64,000 nt of DNA from NCBI RefSeq assembly GCF_000234665.1, contig NC_018319.1:248001-312000 (forward strand), read 5' to 3'. This stretch comes from Leishmania mexicana MHOM/GT/2001/U1103 (lineage: Eukaryota > Euglenozoa > Kinetoplastea > Trypanosomatida > Trypanosomatidae). A program made the translations under genes and the position numbers. Positions within the stretch are counted from its first letter, which is position 1, and the number at the start of each line of letters is the position of its first letter. Positions 48,777-60,212 of the stretch are shown here, piece by piece. Below the pieces are notes generated by a model. The model did not search any database and had not been told where the DNA came from. It saw only the letters and a program-made list of their open reading frames with translations.

Positions 48777-50640
48777 ACGTCACACGCACACGCACGGGAC
48801 ACACCCTTGCCGCAAAGGACGAGCGAACAAAACCGAAGAGAGGGAGAGGGAGAGGGAGACACAGAAGAAAGGACCACGTACGCAGAGGATGAGGGAAGAG
48901 AGACAGGGGCAGCGCAGCACACAGGAAGGGGAGCGCGAGAGGTCTCTCGGGGATACCGAATGGGTTAGACGCCAAGAAAATAGCGAGGGGGAGAAGGAGA
49001 GGGACAAAACAAAAGAACAAAGGTAAGACGGAGAGAAGCGAGAACCCCCAAAGTCTTCACAGACAGACGCGCGTGCATGTGTGTAATGTGCTCTCTTCCT
49101 GCGCGCACGCACACACGGATGTCATGTGTGCGCCCAGCACAAACACGCGAGCACAGGGCAAGAGAACGAATATTTCGAAGAATGAGAGAGGGGAGGGGAG
49201 GGGAGGGGAGGTACCAGCGGCAAGAGGCAACGTCAAGAATAGGAGGTTGGGTAGGTGTACGAGTTGACAGACACACGCAAGGCTGTGTGTGTGCAGCGCA
49301 TACGTGGATCTCTCTCGGTCTGCGTCTGAGTGAACGTCTCCGCTCCTTCTGAGGTGTTTTGCGGGACGCCAGAAGGTCTGGCCAAACTACACACTCCAAC
49401 AGCGAACAAGAGGGAGGGACAACAGGAAGGTGTCTGTGTATCCGCGTGTGTGTGCTTGTGTGGGTGTACGCAAGATGCGTTGTTGGGGACCTCACGATCG
49501 CCACCCCTTCTTTCCGTTTTCACGTGGCCTCGCCGTCTTCACCACACTCTTCTGCGCGCTGGCCGGCTGGCTGGATGACTGACGGCTACACGTGCGCTGA
49601 CAGCGCCACACAACTGTTAACGCACACGCACAGAGAAAGATTGAGGTCAGGGATGGAAGAGGGAGGGAGGGGTGCGGGGTGTCAAACGCTCCCCAAACCT
49701 TCGGGTTCGCTACCGCCTTCCTTCACGGCTGCCTCTCTATTTTTCGATGCCCTTCTCCCGTTGTTTTGTTCCTCCGAGAGGATGAGGGCAGACGCAATGC
49801 CTTGGACAGATGTGGCTCCGCTTTCTCACCCACAGGAAACCCCTTGTCCTATGTTTGTCCTCCTCCTTCGGCCTTGGGGAGACACGTGTAGGTGGTATGC
49901 GCGTGTGTATGTGTCGGTGTCTCGTGTGTGCGGTGATGCACCACAATCACCGCCACCGCTACAACAGCTGTTGTGTACTTTCAAAACAAAACAAAGTCGA
50001 TCGAGGTGGTCCGTTGCTGTACCCGTGAGTGCGGATGTCTGCGGGTCGTCGGTTCCCTCGCCCAGCGGACGAGAGCGGGCAAAAGCCCGATAAATGGAGA
50101 GTAGGGTACGCAGAGGGAGGGAGAGAGGGAGATGGTGTAGGGAGCCGAGAGAGGCCAGCCGACTCGTCTACTCTCTGGCAGAAAGCTCGACAGGACTGGG
50201 TCGTGTTGGTGCATGCGTGTGTGGGCGGGGAGAAAGAGTACGGCAACCGCATCACAGATGTTTTTGTTTGTTTGTTTGCTCTCCATTTAGTTCCAACGTG
50301 TGGCGCATTCTCTGCCATACAACCGGCGTCCAGCCGCTGCCCGTCTCACAGGCCCCACATCGCCTGGCCTCAAGCAGCCGCCGACTCAGTCGCCTGAGCA
50401 CCACCCCTGACCCAAATTCTGTCCGCCCACCTGCTGCGCCGTCCAATATCCCACCGTCGAGGTCAGCAGAGATGAGGCGCTCTGTGTCCCCCCTCCTGTG
50501 TGACATGGCGGGGGAAAAGAGCAGCGTCGGAGCAAAGCGACATACACACAGACATATATATATATATACATTTCATCGGCGACGGGTGCGTAGCATCAGC
50601 CCGTAGCCCAATCACACGTGTGCGTCTCTCTCGCTACGCC

Positions 50641-53600
50641 TCAAGGCGTGCTCTCATGATCCGGCTGTGCCGCCCGCTGCTGCTTCGCCGTGGTAAGGTG
50701 CGGCTCAGCGGCCTCAGTGCGAAGTCCCCCCAAGGCGCGTTGACGGCGGTACTCGGCGAAGGTCACACGTGGCGCCGCCGTGGCGCCAGGAAGATTGCCG
50801 TACGACGGCATACTCAGGCGACGCCGTGACGGTGACGCACCGCTATCACGCATCGCTGCGGGCGAGCTCCGCGCGATGAAAGACGCGCGGCTGCCCTGTC
50901 GCTGCAGCAGATGGGCATGAGGGGTCGCACTGCTGGATGTGTTTGAGTTGACGACGAAGGTTGTAGACTGACTAGTTGGAGAGGTTGTGGTGGCGCGGTT
51001 GTGGCGGCGGTCCTGATTGAGTGTTTCCTCGGCGCTGCACACGCGCAGGAACACCTGCTCCAGTGACACTTGGGACACGCTGTACTCCGTGATACCCAGC
51101 TCCGCCTGCGCGGCCCGGAGTGTCTCAAACACCTCGGACAGACGCACGATCGGCGGCAACGTTTTGGGTGCATTCGTGGCGCTGTGCTGACCGACATAGT
51201 TCTTCGCGCTGACTAACGGTGTCTGCACAAGCTGCATACTGCACCGGCTTTGCTGCTGCTGCAGGAGCTGCTGCATGGCGTTCGCCACGTCGGGGGTCGC
51301 TGGCAGAGTGTAGATGTACCGCTCGTTGTTGAAGACGTCGATGAGCAGCGCCGATGGGAATGCCTTGAGCATGAACTGAAAGATATCGTCGGAGGTGTCG
51401 ATGAGGTCGTTGCCGGCGTAGGAGGTGGACGTGCGGCGACCCAGCGCGGAGTTGATCGTGCCGCCCTGGTTCTTGTTGCTCAGGCCGTGCGGAGTACTTG
51501 GGCTTGACCGTTGGAGGTCCGCCACCGGTGAGACACCAGCCTCCGCCGTGGTGCGCTGACGCTGCTCTTCGCGGCGCTTCTGCGCGCACCGACGCGCCCC
51601 CGGGGACACGCGCAGCGTCAGCTCATACGCATTGCTGGCGTACTTGTGCTTCAAGTGCGGCATGTCACCGAAGCAGCGTAGACCACCGTCCACCATGATG
51701 CCGACGCAGTCCGCGAGGGCTTCCACCTCATCCAGGTGGTGGGTCGTGAGAAGGATACAGCATTTGCGAGAGACGCGATCGATCGCACGCCAGAGCAGCT
51801 GCCGCGCCAGGGGGTCCATGCCGGAGGTTGGTTCGTCCAGGCACAACACCTTGGGTGCGCCGATCAGCGCGATGGCCACACTCAGCCTGCGCCGGTTGCC
51901 ACCGGAGAGCTGCCTAGCGGAGACATGACGGTACTGCGTAAGGTTGCAGATGATCAGGAGACTGGTGGCGAGGCTTTCCAGCTGGCCGACGGGCACACCG
52001 CGCACTATGGCGTAGAGACGCAGGTGCTCCGTCACAGTGAGCAGGTCGAGACATGCGTCGAACTGCGGGCAGTACCCAAGAGACCGAGCAGCGCGGCGAC
52101 TCTCGCGCACCACGTCGTTGCCGCACACATATGCACGGCCGCTCGTCGGCAGCTGCTCCTGGGTGATGATGGCCAGGGCGGAGCTCTTGCCCGCACCGTT
52201 CGTTCCGAGGAAGCCAAACACCTCGCCGTGCATGACGCTGAGCGTTAGCGCACGCACTGCCACCTTGCGCGGCGCGTGATAGACCTTGTGAAGATCGACA
52301 AGACGCACAGCATCACACGACTCCACCGTCGGTTCAGTCTGCTGTTGGCACTTCTCCTCCTTGTCGCTACCCTTCTGCTGGGGTGAGTGGTGACGCGAGG
52401 AGGCAGCTCTGATGGAGAGCGCCTCCTGCTCAGCAAGGTGCTGCTGCTCGGCCTGGTACACAGCGCCACGTTCCTCCTCGACGTCGCTGTCCTCCTCTTC
52501 CTGCCGGCGCCGCAGCACCTCCGCCATGTACCACCGCGGAGGCGGGTAGACCATCTCGGGCAGCGTGGGGCCGTTTGCCCGGTCGCTCACAGGCTGACCA
52601 CTCATCAGCTGCTGCTGACTCTGCTGTGCCCCCGTAACACCCATCAGGGTGGGCCCAGCCAACCCCACGACACCGCCTCCCACGTTTGCGTCAGCAGAAG
52701 AAATCGGGGTCATGGGGAATGGGCTCGCATTCGACCCCACCGGCTCCTCTCCCCATTGCTTGTGTGGAGAACGGTAGGTGTCTGGGACGATGACTTTGGC
52801 CCGTAGCGGTGGGCCTTGCATCAACACACTCGTCTCCGTGGGCGCCACCTCCGCCGTCCCATTGCCGCCGACAGTCGGAGAGCCATTGTCGTGGCTTCGA
52901 CGAATGGGCGACAGAGCGTTTGGGGGTGAGGACCTGGGCGACGCCGCGGCGGCGCTGATAGGAGTAGCGCTGGTGTCATCCACTGTGACGGCAACCGCGC
53001 CAGGCATCGTTGCCCGCCGGCCTTGTTGATCCGTCTTTTGTGTGCGATGACGACGCCAGAACCCCGAGCCACCGCAGCAACGGCACCACCGCGCAGCCCA
53101 CCAAACACTGAGTTGGTCGATGACCGAACGTCGGTTGGGGTGATCCCAGAGCAGCGTGATGGCGGCGAAGATGGGGGCCTCGACGGCCATGTAGATGTCA
53201 GGCCAGCCCGTGATGGACATGCTCCACGCCGTCAAGGACGGGTCCGTCACCTTCTTCTGCTCCAGCAGCGCCAGGTTGAGGATCACCTCACCAATGGAGT
53301 AGGGGGGAAGCAAGCGGAAGACCCAGCGCAGCGCGTTCGACGCCGAGAGTGTTTTTTCGAGCAGGCTCAACACGAACACCAGCATAACGCACAGAAATCC
53401 GGTGAGGAAGCTCACGCCCAGCACGACGATCTGCGCCGTCGTGTGCTCCGTAAAGGCAAAGCTCACCATGTACGAGCACCAGCAGTAGCAAATACCGTAA
53501 ATGGAGAAGGAGGCAATGGTGGCCCCGATCGCCTCGCACCCGACGTACTCCCAGCGCTGGAAGATAAGAAAGGTGACGACGATGAAGAGCATGGACACGA

Positions 53601-56600
53601 CGTAGGCGGTGAAGTCGAACAGGAAATTGCCGATCCAGTAGACGAGGTAGAGGAGCCCCGAGGCCGTCTGCAGGTGCCGCGCGCGTGACTCGTACTCCTT
53701 TGCCACCCACGCCACCGGGTTAGCCGGCAGGAATGTGAACGGGATCAGGAAAATAGTGCCGATGAGAATGCTGGAGATGGCGCTTGTTGCCTGTGTCGCC
53801 TTCGCATCCTGCGGCAGCCCTGCCAGGGTCATCGTGTAGGTTGCCGCGGCCGCATCAGTGCTCGTGCCAAGGGCGCCAAAGTACGCCATGGCGTGCATTA
53901 TGTGCATCGCAATCGGCAGACTGTTGCGCGAGGAGGTGTTGTACAGAAGCGTGTTCACTTGCCGCGTGCCGATGACATTAGGGTAGAAGAAGGTCAGGTA
54001 CAGCTCTACGTCGGGGTCGCCGCACTGCAGGCTCATGAAGCGGTTGCGGCTGTGAGTGAACCACGTGTCAAGCAGCTCGCTCGACATATCCGTGGAGCTG
54101 ACGAAGTTTGGGTCACTGAAGGACAGCGTGCTAAAGTTGTGCCCATACTTGTGCATGTGGGCCACATCCCCCATGTAGTTTGTGCACCCGGACACCTGCA
54201 TCGCCGACTCCACGCCAAAAACCGAGGGCGAGAGGTACAGCCTCCCTTCATCGCCGCCGCCCTTCACGAGCTGCAGCGACATCACCAGGAGGATGCAGAG
54301 GATCGGGCAGATAATCTGAAAGAAGTGCATGCGAGGGTCGCGTATGGCGCATAAGAAGCGCTTGTACATCATACCACGCAGCTGCAGCCCCCACAGGTGC
54401 CAGCGCTGGGATGTCTGCCGCGACTCCCAGACCTTGGTGAGGTGATGGTCGGTGACCAGTTTGTAGAGGAAGGCTTCGCTGCGAACACTCGGGTTCGTCC
54501 CTGCGGCTGTGGCTGCTGGTGCTGGTGGTGGTGCGGCGGCGGGGACGGGGGCAGCATTAGAGGGGGCGGAGACAGCGCTTGTTCGCGCGTGGCTTTCGCT
54601 CACCATGGCCTCTGAGAGCGGAGGGCAGGGCGCTCTGTCTGGACGGCGGACGCGAGCCGCCACTGTGGCCACCCCGGGGATGTCGCTATCGGAGACGCCA
54701 GTCGTGGTGCTTCCCTGGTGCTGCTGCGCCGTCAGTGCGGCGGTGGTGGTCCTCCGCACTGACGGTGCAGCACCGGCAAGTGATCTGTTTGCCGCCGCAC
54801 AAAAGTCCTCCAAGCCAACGACCTCCTGGGGAAATTGGGCCGACAAGCTTGGGGGGCCCTCGGCGCTCTCGTGGTAGTTGGGGCTTCTGCTGCGACTCTC
54901 CCGCTGCCGCAGTCCCGTGACGCTCGCGTTGTTGTTCTCGGCGACACCGGCGACATGTACCCCGCCCGCGTTACCGCCGTCGGGTCCTGCGGCAGCCATC
55001 GACCTCGCGCCGACAACGTCACTTGGTGTCTGATGTTGTGTGGGACTCGCGGCCGCGAAGTCCGGGATCGGGTCCTCATCGCCGTCGCCCGGCTCCGCGT
55101 TGTTGCCGTAGTTCAGCGTCGATTCGTTGTTGAGGTAGTGCAGCGAGGCCCGCGACATGCGGCGGCTCATAAAGTGGTGCACTAACGGAGACGAGGGGGC
55201 CGTCGGCGGGCCGCTGTTGGTGCGGCCGCCGTCTTTTTTGCCATCGACCTGCTCTCGCGCCACCGCCTCGTCCGCCGCACGCACCACTGCCACCTGTGGG
55301 GATGGCGCAATCTGGTGCTCGACGACACGCATGAACACATTCTCCAGCGTCGGCGCCCGAAGCGCGTAGCCGCGGATGTGCAGCTGCTGGTTGCCGCGCG
55401 ATTCCATATCCTTCAAAAACCCTGGAAGGCGAGCATCGGTGCCGAGCCGCAGCTCGTACTCCACCTCCGCATCCGTCTGCAGCACCAAGGTGGAATCGGG
55501 GAGGTGCGACATGACGAGCTGATGAAGCTTCGCCCACACCGCGGCAACCCTGGGCTGCCGCGCCGCATCGCCATCCTTCTGCGTCGGGACGGGACTGAGA
55601 TCGAAGCGGAGGGTGTAGCCGACCCCAGCATACTGGCGCAGGAACGCCGTGCTGCCGGCGCACTGCAGCACACCCTCTGTCACAATGGCGATGTTGTCAC
55701 CGAGCAAGTCCGCTTCGTCCATGAAGTGCGTTGTGAGGAGAATTGTGTGGTGCTGGGTCATGGCGCGCAGAAGACACCACGTGTGACGTCGTGCAGCCGC
55801 GTCCATGCCGGCGGTCGGCTCATCGAGGAGGACGACGCGGTTGCGGCCCACGAAGGCGATGGCGACGGACAGCTTCCGCTTCTGGCCACCCGACATTTGC
55901 CCTGGAATAGCGTCCACCTTCTCCTCAAGGTCGACGGCACGGAGAATGTCCACGACGGCGTCCTCCAGTTCGGCCCCGCGCAGGCCCTTGATCTTGCCGT
56001 AGAACTCGAGGTGCTCGCGACAGGTCAGGTCAGGCCAAAGGATGTTGTGCTGCGGGCAGTAGCCGATCTCGTGCCGCGCTTCAGCCACATTCTGGGTTAT
56101 CGAGTAGCCTTCAATGAAGCAGTCGCCACTGTCGGCGGCCAGGATGCCGGTGATCATCTTGATCGCCGTCGACTTGCCAGCACCGTTCGGCCCCAGCAAC
56201 ACCGCGATCTCACCACGATACATGTTCCACGATACGTTGTCCACCGCCGCAAAACGCTTGGCGTTGCGCTGGAAGTACTTGCAGAGATGACTGATGCGAA
56301 CACCGATGTCCTTCTTGTCGTCGGTCGAGGCGTCGCGACTGATACGGGGGTCGAAGGCGAGAGAACCGGGTCGTTGCGACTTCTGTGACGTCGCCGTTGC
56401 CCCCGTCGCTCCAGCGACAGGCTCAGATGCACTCCCACGCGGAGCATTCGTGGGGCAGCTGCAGCAGGTCCCGCAGGTGTCCTTCAGCCACACCCACGGC
56501 TCGATGATGAAGAAGAGCGGGTGTTTTCGGGTACCCCACTCCTGCGGCAGCACGGCATTGAGGTAGACCATGAGCAGCAGGTAAAGGACACAGTCGCACG

Positions 56601-58680
56601 CGAGGATGATCATGATGAGGTACGGCTCGGCGTTGAAGTGCGGACTCATGAAGTGGTGGATTTGAAAGCCGCCACCGGCCTCGACGATGAAGACATCCGT
56701 CAGAAGCGAGGCGAGCGCGGCTGGGGAGAGAAGCGACAGGCCAACGACGATGCCGCGGCTCGGGGTGGCCATGGCGAAGATCGGCGTCGAGAGGACAACG
56801 TAGAGGAGCGGTGTCATCAGCGTCGCCATGCGAGCACGGCTCAAGAAGGCAGAGACGAGGCCGCACAACGGGATCAGGGTGAGGGAGTACACGAACAGAA
56901 TGATGAAGACAGCGAAGGGGTTCGAGCGCGGCGCGACGACGGCGCACAGGAGCGCCGTCAAAAGGATCGAGATGAGCACGTACTCGAAGAAGATGACCAA
57001 GAGAAAATTCACCCAGAGGGAGGAGCGCCGCAGGCCCATAATACAGACGGACTCCTGGATGGACAGCTCCTTCTCCAGCACCACGCGCTTCGTCACCTGA
57101 GCGAAAGGGTAGAGGAAAGACATCACCATTACGAGGGCGACGAGGGAAGGGGAGAGCGAGAGCAGATACGGCGTGTGCGCGGCGATGGTGGGGTAGGAGG
57201 AGATGACGGGGTAGATCTCCTTGAACGTGTACGGGCTGACCGCACCGCTGTGGAGGTTGGGTAGCGCTCCTGCCTCCGCCCTGCTCTCGTAGAAGTACGT
57301 GTACAACATCTGCTGCAGCGACAGAAAGCCAGAGGCGAGGAACATGTCGGTGCCGTCGTACGTGAAGCCTCCGCGAAACTCCAGCGACACTGTCGGCGAC
57401 GACAGCGACGGCAACGCGGAGCTGTGCAGCTGCACCTGCACATCAAAGCCATCTGTAATGTCGTTGACGATGATCAGGCCCCAGGTGGAGTTGAGGACTT
57501 CATCTGAGCCGTTGGCCTTTATGGTTGCGTGCGCCTCTTCGACTGTGTCGAGGACACCACCGTAGACATACCCGAACGTGGCACAGTGCTTGTGAAAGTA
57601 TTCAATCAGCGCTGCCGGCGTGTTCGCCGCGGGGGCGAAGTACAGTAGTCCCGAGTATGAGATGGAGTCGAAGCGAGTCGTGGCGGACAAGCCGATGCCG
57701 ACGTTCGAGAGTGCCGCCAACGCGGTGCGGGAACGGGAGTCCTTAGCCAGGCCGGCCTTCTTGGCCATCCACTGATGCACGATGATCGAGTCGAGGGACG
57801 GTAGAGAGATAATGACGCCCATAAAGGAGTCTACGTACTGCTTCACCACCGCCGCAGGTTTCTTGAAACTGCTAAGGTAGCACAGCCCGTACACCGGAAT
57901 GTCGGACTCGTCCCCGTCGCACGAATAGGGAACTTGAAGGTGGGTGCAGGGGTGCAGGCCGTTGATCGGTCGCGTCGTGTCGTTGTAGCAAATATACGTC
58001 ATGTAGTCGTGCAGGTTCAGCTGGTAGCTGTACACGGTGGGGGCGGTGAACACGGTCTCGGGGATGGAATCGGTGCCGAAGGCGACGTTCAGGATGATCA
58101 AGAGAACGACAAAGAGCAGCGGCGAAACGACCTCGGCGATAATGAGCAGCTTCTGGCGCGTGTACTGCTGCCCGGTGCGCTGGAGCAGCGCCAGCACCTG
58201 TGTCCACCGCGAAATATGCACGCCGCCGGTCTTAGTGATCACGCTGTACGGCTCCAGCCGAGTTGCAGACACGGAGAGCGTGCGGTGCAGCTCGTTGCCG
58301 TGGCCGAACGAGGCGAGGTCGCCGTCAGCGCGGTTCCAAAGCCCGTCGCTCGGCGGAGGCAAGGGTGGCTCGAAGAACTGCTCCGATGCCAGCGAGAAGC
58401 GAACTCGTGACGCACGGCGCACCGCAGCGGCAGGGGGTTGCCGTGCCGCTGCAGCGACAGGGCTGGGGGTCTCGAGCTCCAACACGTCCTCACTTTTACT
58501 GCTCCTAAATGGCGCCGCTGGCGAGACAAGCTCCTCCACTGTGGGAAAAGCATAGTTTTGTAGCGGAGGGGACGGTGAGGCTCCAGGGCTTGCAGCTGCC
58601 ACGGCGACTGCGTCAGTTTTGACGCCCCCGTCGCTCTGGCGAGTGGCTGCGACCCTGCTGCCTTTGGTCGTCGGCTGCAT
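50641..58680 (-). CDS. ABCA-family full-length ABC transporter (lipid transport)
   Basis: A 2,679-aa full transporter in the order TMD1-NBD1-TMD2-NBD2. The first membrane helix is at about 178-200, followed by a large extracytoplasmic loop and a helix cluster at about 510-720. NBD1 has Walker A GPNGAGKS at 830-837, signature MSGGQ at 929-933 and Walker B VVLLDEP at about 949-955. A long Ser/Ala/Pro-rich linker precedes TMD2. NBD2 has GTNGAGKS at 2159-2166, a variant signature LSGGN at 2258-2262 and Walker B VLCLDEP. TLENVFMRV and SLEQVFLRV after each NBD are typical of the ABCA subfamily. ABCA proteins move lipids or sterols between bilayer leaflets; in Leishmania, members of this family affect phospholipid distribution and vesicle traffic. 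It is longer than human ABCA1 (2,261 aa) because of the linker and tails. The ATG at 58680 is the first in frame. Confidence 0.95.
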   Translation of the reverse strand: MQPTTKGSRVAATRQSDGGVKTDAVAVAAASPGASPSPPLQNYAFPTVEELVSPAAPFRSSKSEDVLELETPSPVAAAARQPPAAAVRRASRVRFSLASEQFFEPPLPPPSDGLWNRADGDLASFGHGNELHRTLSVSATRLEPYSVITKTGGVHISRWTQVLALLQRTGQQYTRQKLLIIAEVVSPLLFVVLLIILNVAFGTDSIPETVFTAPTVYSYQLNLHDYMTYICYNDTTRPINGLHPCTHLQVPYSCDGDESDIPVYGLCYLSSFKKPAAVVKQYVDSFMGVIISLPSLDSIIVHQWMAKKAGLAKDSRSRTALAALSNVGIGLSATTRFDSISYSGLLYFAPAANTPAALIEYFHKHCATFGYVYGGVLDTVEEAHATIKANGSDEVLNSTWGLIIVNDITDGFDVQVQLHSSALPSLSSPTVSLEFRGGFTYDGTDMFLASGFLSLQQMLYTYFYESRAEAGALPNLHSGAVSPYTFKEIYPVISSYPTIAAHTPYLLSLSPSLVALVMVMSFLYPFAQVTKRVVLEKELSIQESVCIMGLRRSSLWVNFLLVIFFEYVLISILLTALLCAVVAPRSNPFAVFIILFVYSLTLIPLCGLVSAFLSRARMATLMTPLLYVVLSTPIFAMATPSRGIVVGLSLLSPAALASLLTDVFIVEAGGGFQIHHFMSPHFNAEPYLIMIILACDCVLYLLLMVYLNAVLPQEWGTRKHPLFFIIEPWVWLKDTCGTCCSCPTNAPRGSASEPVAGATGATATSQKSQRPGSLAFDPRISRDASTDDKKDIGVRISHLCKYFQRNAKRFAAVDNVSWNMYRGEIAVLLGPNGAGKSTAIKMITGILAADSGDCFIEGYSITQNVAEARHEIGYCPQHNILWPDLTCREHLEFYGKIKGLRGAELEDAVVDILRAVDLEEKVDAIPGQMSGGQKRKLSVAIAFVGRNRVVLLDEPTAGMDAAARRHTWCLLRAMTQHHTILLTTHFMDEADLLGDNIAIVTEGVLQCAGSTAFLRQYAGVGYTLRFDLSPVPTQKDGDAARQPRVAAVWAKLHQLVMSHLPDSTLVLQTDAEVEYELRLGTDARLPGFLKDMESRGNQQLHIRGYALRAPTLENVFMRVVEHQIAPSPQVAVVRAADEAVAREQVDGKKDGGRTNSGPPTAPSSPLVHHFMSRRMSRASLHYLNNESTLNYGNNAEPGDGDEDPIPDFAAASPTQHQTPSDVVGARSMAAAGPDGGNAGGVHVAGVAENNNASVTGLRQRESRSRSPNYHESAEGPPSLSAQFPQEVVGLEDFCAAANRSLAGAAPSVRRTTTAALTAQQHQGSTTTGVSDSDIPGVATVAARVRRPDRAPCPPLSEAMVSESHARTSAVSAPSNAAPVPAAAPPPAPAATAAGTNPSVRSEAFLYKLVTDHHLTKVWESRQTSQRWHLWGLQLRGMMYKRFLCAIRDPRMHFFQIICPILCILLVMSLQLVKGGGDEGRLYLSPSVFGVESAMQVSGCTNYMGDVAHMHKYGHNFSTLSFSDPNFVSSTDMSSELLDTWFTHSRNRFMSLQCGDPDVELYLTFFYPNVIGTRQVNTLLYNTSSRNSLPIAMHIMHAMAYFGALGTSTDAAAATYTMTLAGLPQDAKATQATSAISSILIGTIFLIPFTFLPANPVAWVAKEYESRARHLQTASGLLYLVYWIGNFLFDFTAYVVSMLFIVVTFLIFQRWEYVGCEAIGATIASFSIYGICYCWCSYMVSFAFTEHTTAQIVVLGVSFLTGFLCVMLVFVLSLLEKTLSASNALRWVFRLLPPYSIGEVILNLALLEQKKVTDPSLTAWSMSITGWPDIYMAVEAPIFAAITLLWDHPNRRSVIDQLSVWWAARWCRCCGGSGFWRRHRTQKTDQQGRRATMPGAVAVTVDDTSATPISAAAASPRSSPPNALSPIRRSHDNGSPTVGGNGTAEVAPTETSVLMQGPPLRAKVIVPDTYRSPHKQWGEEPVGSNASPFPMTPISSADANVGGGVVGLAGPTLMGVTGAQQSQQQLMSGQPVSDRANGPTLPEMVYPPPRWYMAEVLRRRQEEEDSDVEEERGAVYQAEQQHLAEQEALSIRAASSRHHSPQQKGSDKEEKCQQQTEPTVESCDAVRLVDLHKVYHAPRKVAVRALTLSVMHGEVFGFLGTNGAGKSSALAIITQEQLPTSGRAYVCGNDVVRESRRAARSLGYCPQFDACLDLLTVTEHLRLYAIVRGVPVGQLESLATSLLIICNLTQYRHVSARQLSGGNRRRLSVAIALIGAPKVLCLDEPTSGMDPLARQLLWRAIDRVSRKCCILLTTHHLDEVEALADCVGIMVDGGLRCFGDMPHLKHKYASNAYELTLRVSPGARRCAQKRREEQRQRTTAEAGVSPVADLQRSSPSTPHGLSNKNQGGTINSALGRRTSTSYAGNDLIDTSDDIFQFMLKAFPSALLIDVFNNERYIYTLPATPDVANAMQQLLQQQQSRCSMQLVQTPLVSAKNYVGQHSATNAPKTLPPIVRLSEVFETLRAAQAELGITEYSVSQVSLEQVFLRVCSAEETLNQDRRHNRATTTSPTSQSTTFVVNSNTSSSATPHAHLLQRQGSRASFIARSSPAAMRDSGASPSRRRLSMPSYGNLPGATAAPRVTFAEYRRQRALGGLRTEAAEPHLTTAKQQRAAQPDHESTP

Positions 58681-59106
58681 CGTGGCGTTAGCTGTCCGGC
58701 GGCGTTGGACGAGTATGTGCAGATGGACGGGTGCAGGGAGGCCGTGCTACGGATAACCGGCGAGCCCCGAGAGAAATAGCAAACAAAGCGAATAAAGGCG
58801 TCTCGCTGAGCCACTGGGCACAACACGCCACCCAACAAGCAGGAGGAGGGCGCGGACAACGTACACGCAGACGTAGGACTCAGTGAACCAGGGGAGGGAG
58901 GGGGCAGGCGTGCAAACGGGACTTCAACAGCAGGGTTCTGTCCTCCGCTCCTTTGCGTTGCTCATTCAACCGGTGCACGAGGGCGGCCAGCGAAAAAAAA
59001 AGGCACGGAAACTGCGAATGACGACGACTCACGAAAAGGAATAACGTTTTAAAGCGGGTGCAGGGGTGCGCGCACACGCCCATCACGCACCCACTACTCA
59101 CACACG

Positions 59107-59107
59107 C

Positions 59108-59138
<31 letters not shown>

Positions 59139-59139
59139 A
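59107..59139 (+). repeat. (GATG)n tetranucleotide run
   Basis: About eight GATG-type units with one variant (GACG) in the intergenic region upstream of the ABCA gene. Confidence 0.93.
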
Positions 59140-60212
59140 GTACAACAACAAAACGGCCAGGAGGAAAGGAGGGGCGAAGGGAGCGAGCGGGTGCACCGCG
59201 GTCTATGGAGAACGCAGCCACACAGACACACCCACGAAGAGATAGACGACAAGCTGCTGAGAGATGACGCCCCTCCACAGAAACCAACTACGAGTATATA
59301 TATATATATTGGTATTACGTATGGGTAGGGTGTTTGAACACTTCCGTGCCTTTGCCGGGGTGAGGAGAGTGAGGGAAGAGGGCTGGAGGAGGAGGGAAAG
59401 GGGAGGGGGGAAGGTGTGAAGAGAGCAGGCCGTGCCACCAGCAGCATGCACCATGGTCCGAGACTTCAAAGTACGGAAAGGCGTGCGCGACTGTGCCGCT
59501 AAACACCCAGCCGCACGACGCAGAGGAGGTCTGAACAGAAGAGCCGCGCCCCAACTTGGTTTCGCCTCTGCCCGCCTCCCCCCGGTAAGGCGCTACTTTG
59601 GCGCTGGGGACGCTTAGGAAGCTCTGCGAAGTCAGACGGCAGACTTCCTCCGAGCTGCTGGCCGTCTTCCACGCGAGGAGTCGGCGATGGTTCGGCGGAG
59701 GTGCGACGTAGCCCGAGCAGGTCGGACTGCGACATGGGGCGTGCTGGATGCAGCGGGAAGAGAGCCCCCTCGGCCCGTACTACCGCGTCGAGGAGCGTCC
59801 GTTCGCGATGGGGCCCCCTCCCCCTTCCCCTCAGTTGGCGAGGCACATGGATCCAACGGCGCGTGTGTGTGTGTGTGTTTGTGTGTGTGATGGGCTTTCA
59901 ACATTACCTCCGCGCCCGCGATGAAAGATCTTTTAGAGGTAAGGTGCGTGCCCTCGGAGGAGGGTGTGTGGAAGGGGACTTGGCGTCAAGAGTCGCACGA
60001 GGACGTTGGCGGCACATTTTTCTCCCGTTGCTGCCGCCTTGAGTGCTCACGCCTGGGCCTCCTCCCCTGCCTCTGTGTTGCTGTTCAGGTGGTGGTGGGA
60101 GGGCCTCTGTGCCTCGTGATGACGGCGACGCGTTTAGTCCGTTGGTGCTGACTAGTGCGTGCCCACGCTGCGGCCTCCGGCTCAGCGTAGAAGGCTTCGG
60201 CTATTCCGTCCA

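Larger units (their letters stand above)
47749..50640 (-). other. Long intergenic region (2.9 kb) between the ABCA gene and the third family gene
   Basis: Holds the 5' UTR of the family gene, a 100-N gap, an inverted gene fragment, a 46-bp CA run, purine-rich stretches (pyrimidine tracts on the transcribed-sense minus strand) and the 3' UTR of the ABCA gene. No other gene is supported. Confidence 0.75.

Noticed and set aside
49359..50093. 244-codon plus-strand frame between the ABCA and family genes
   Set aside because: Wrong strand for the local array, no domain, begins at a non-ATG codon, and overlaps other frames with similar composition.
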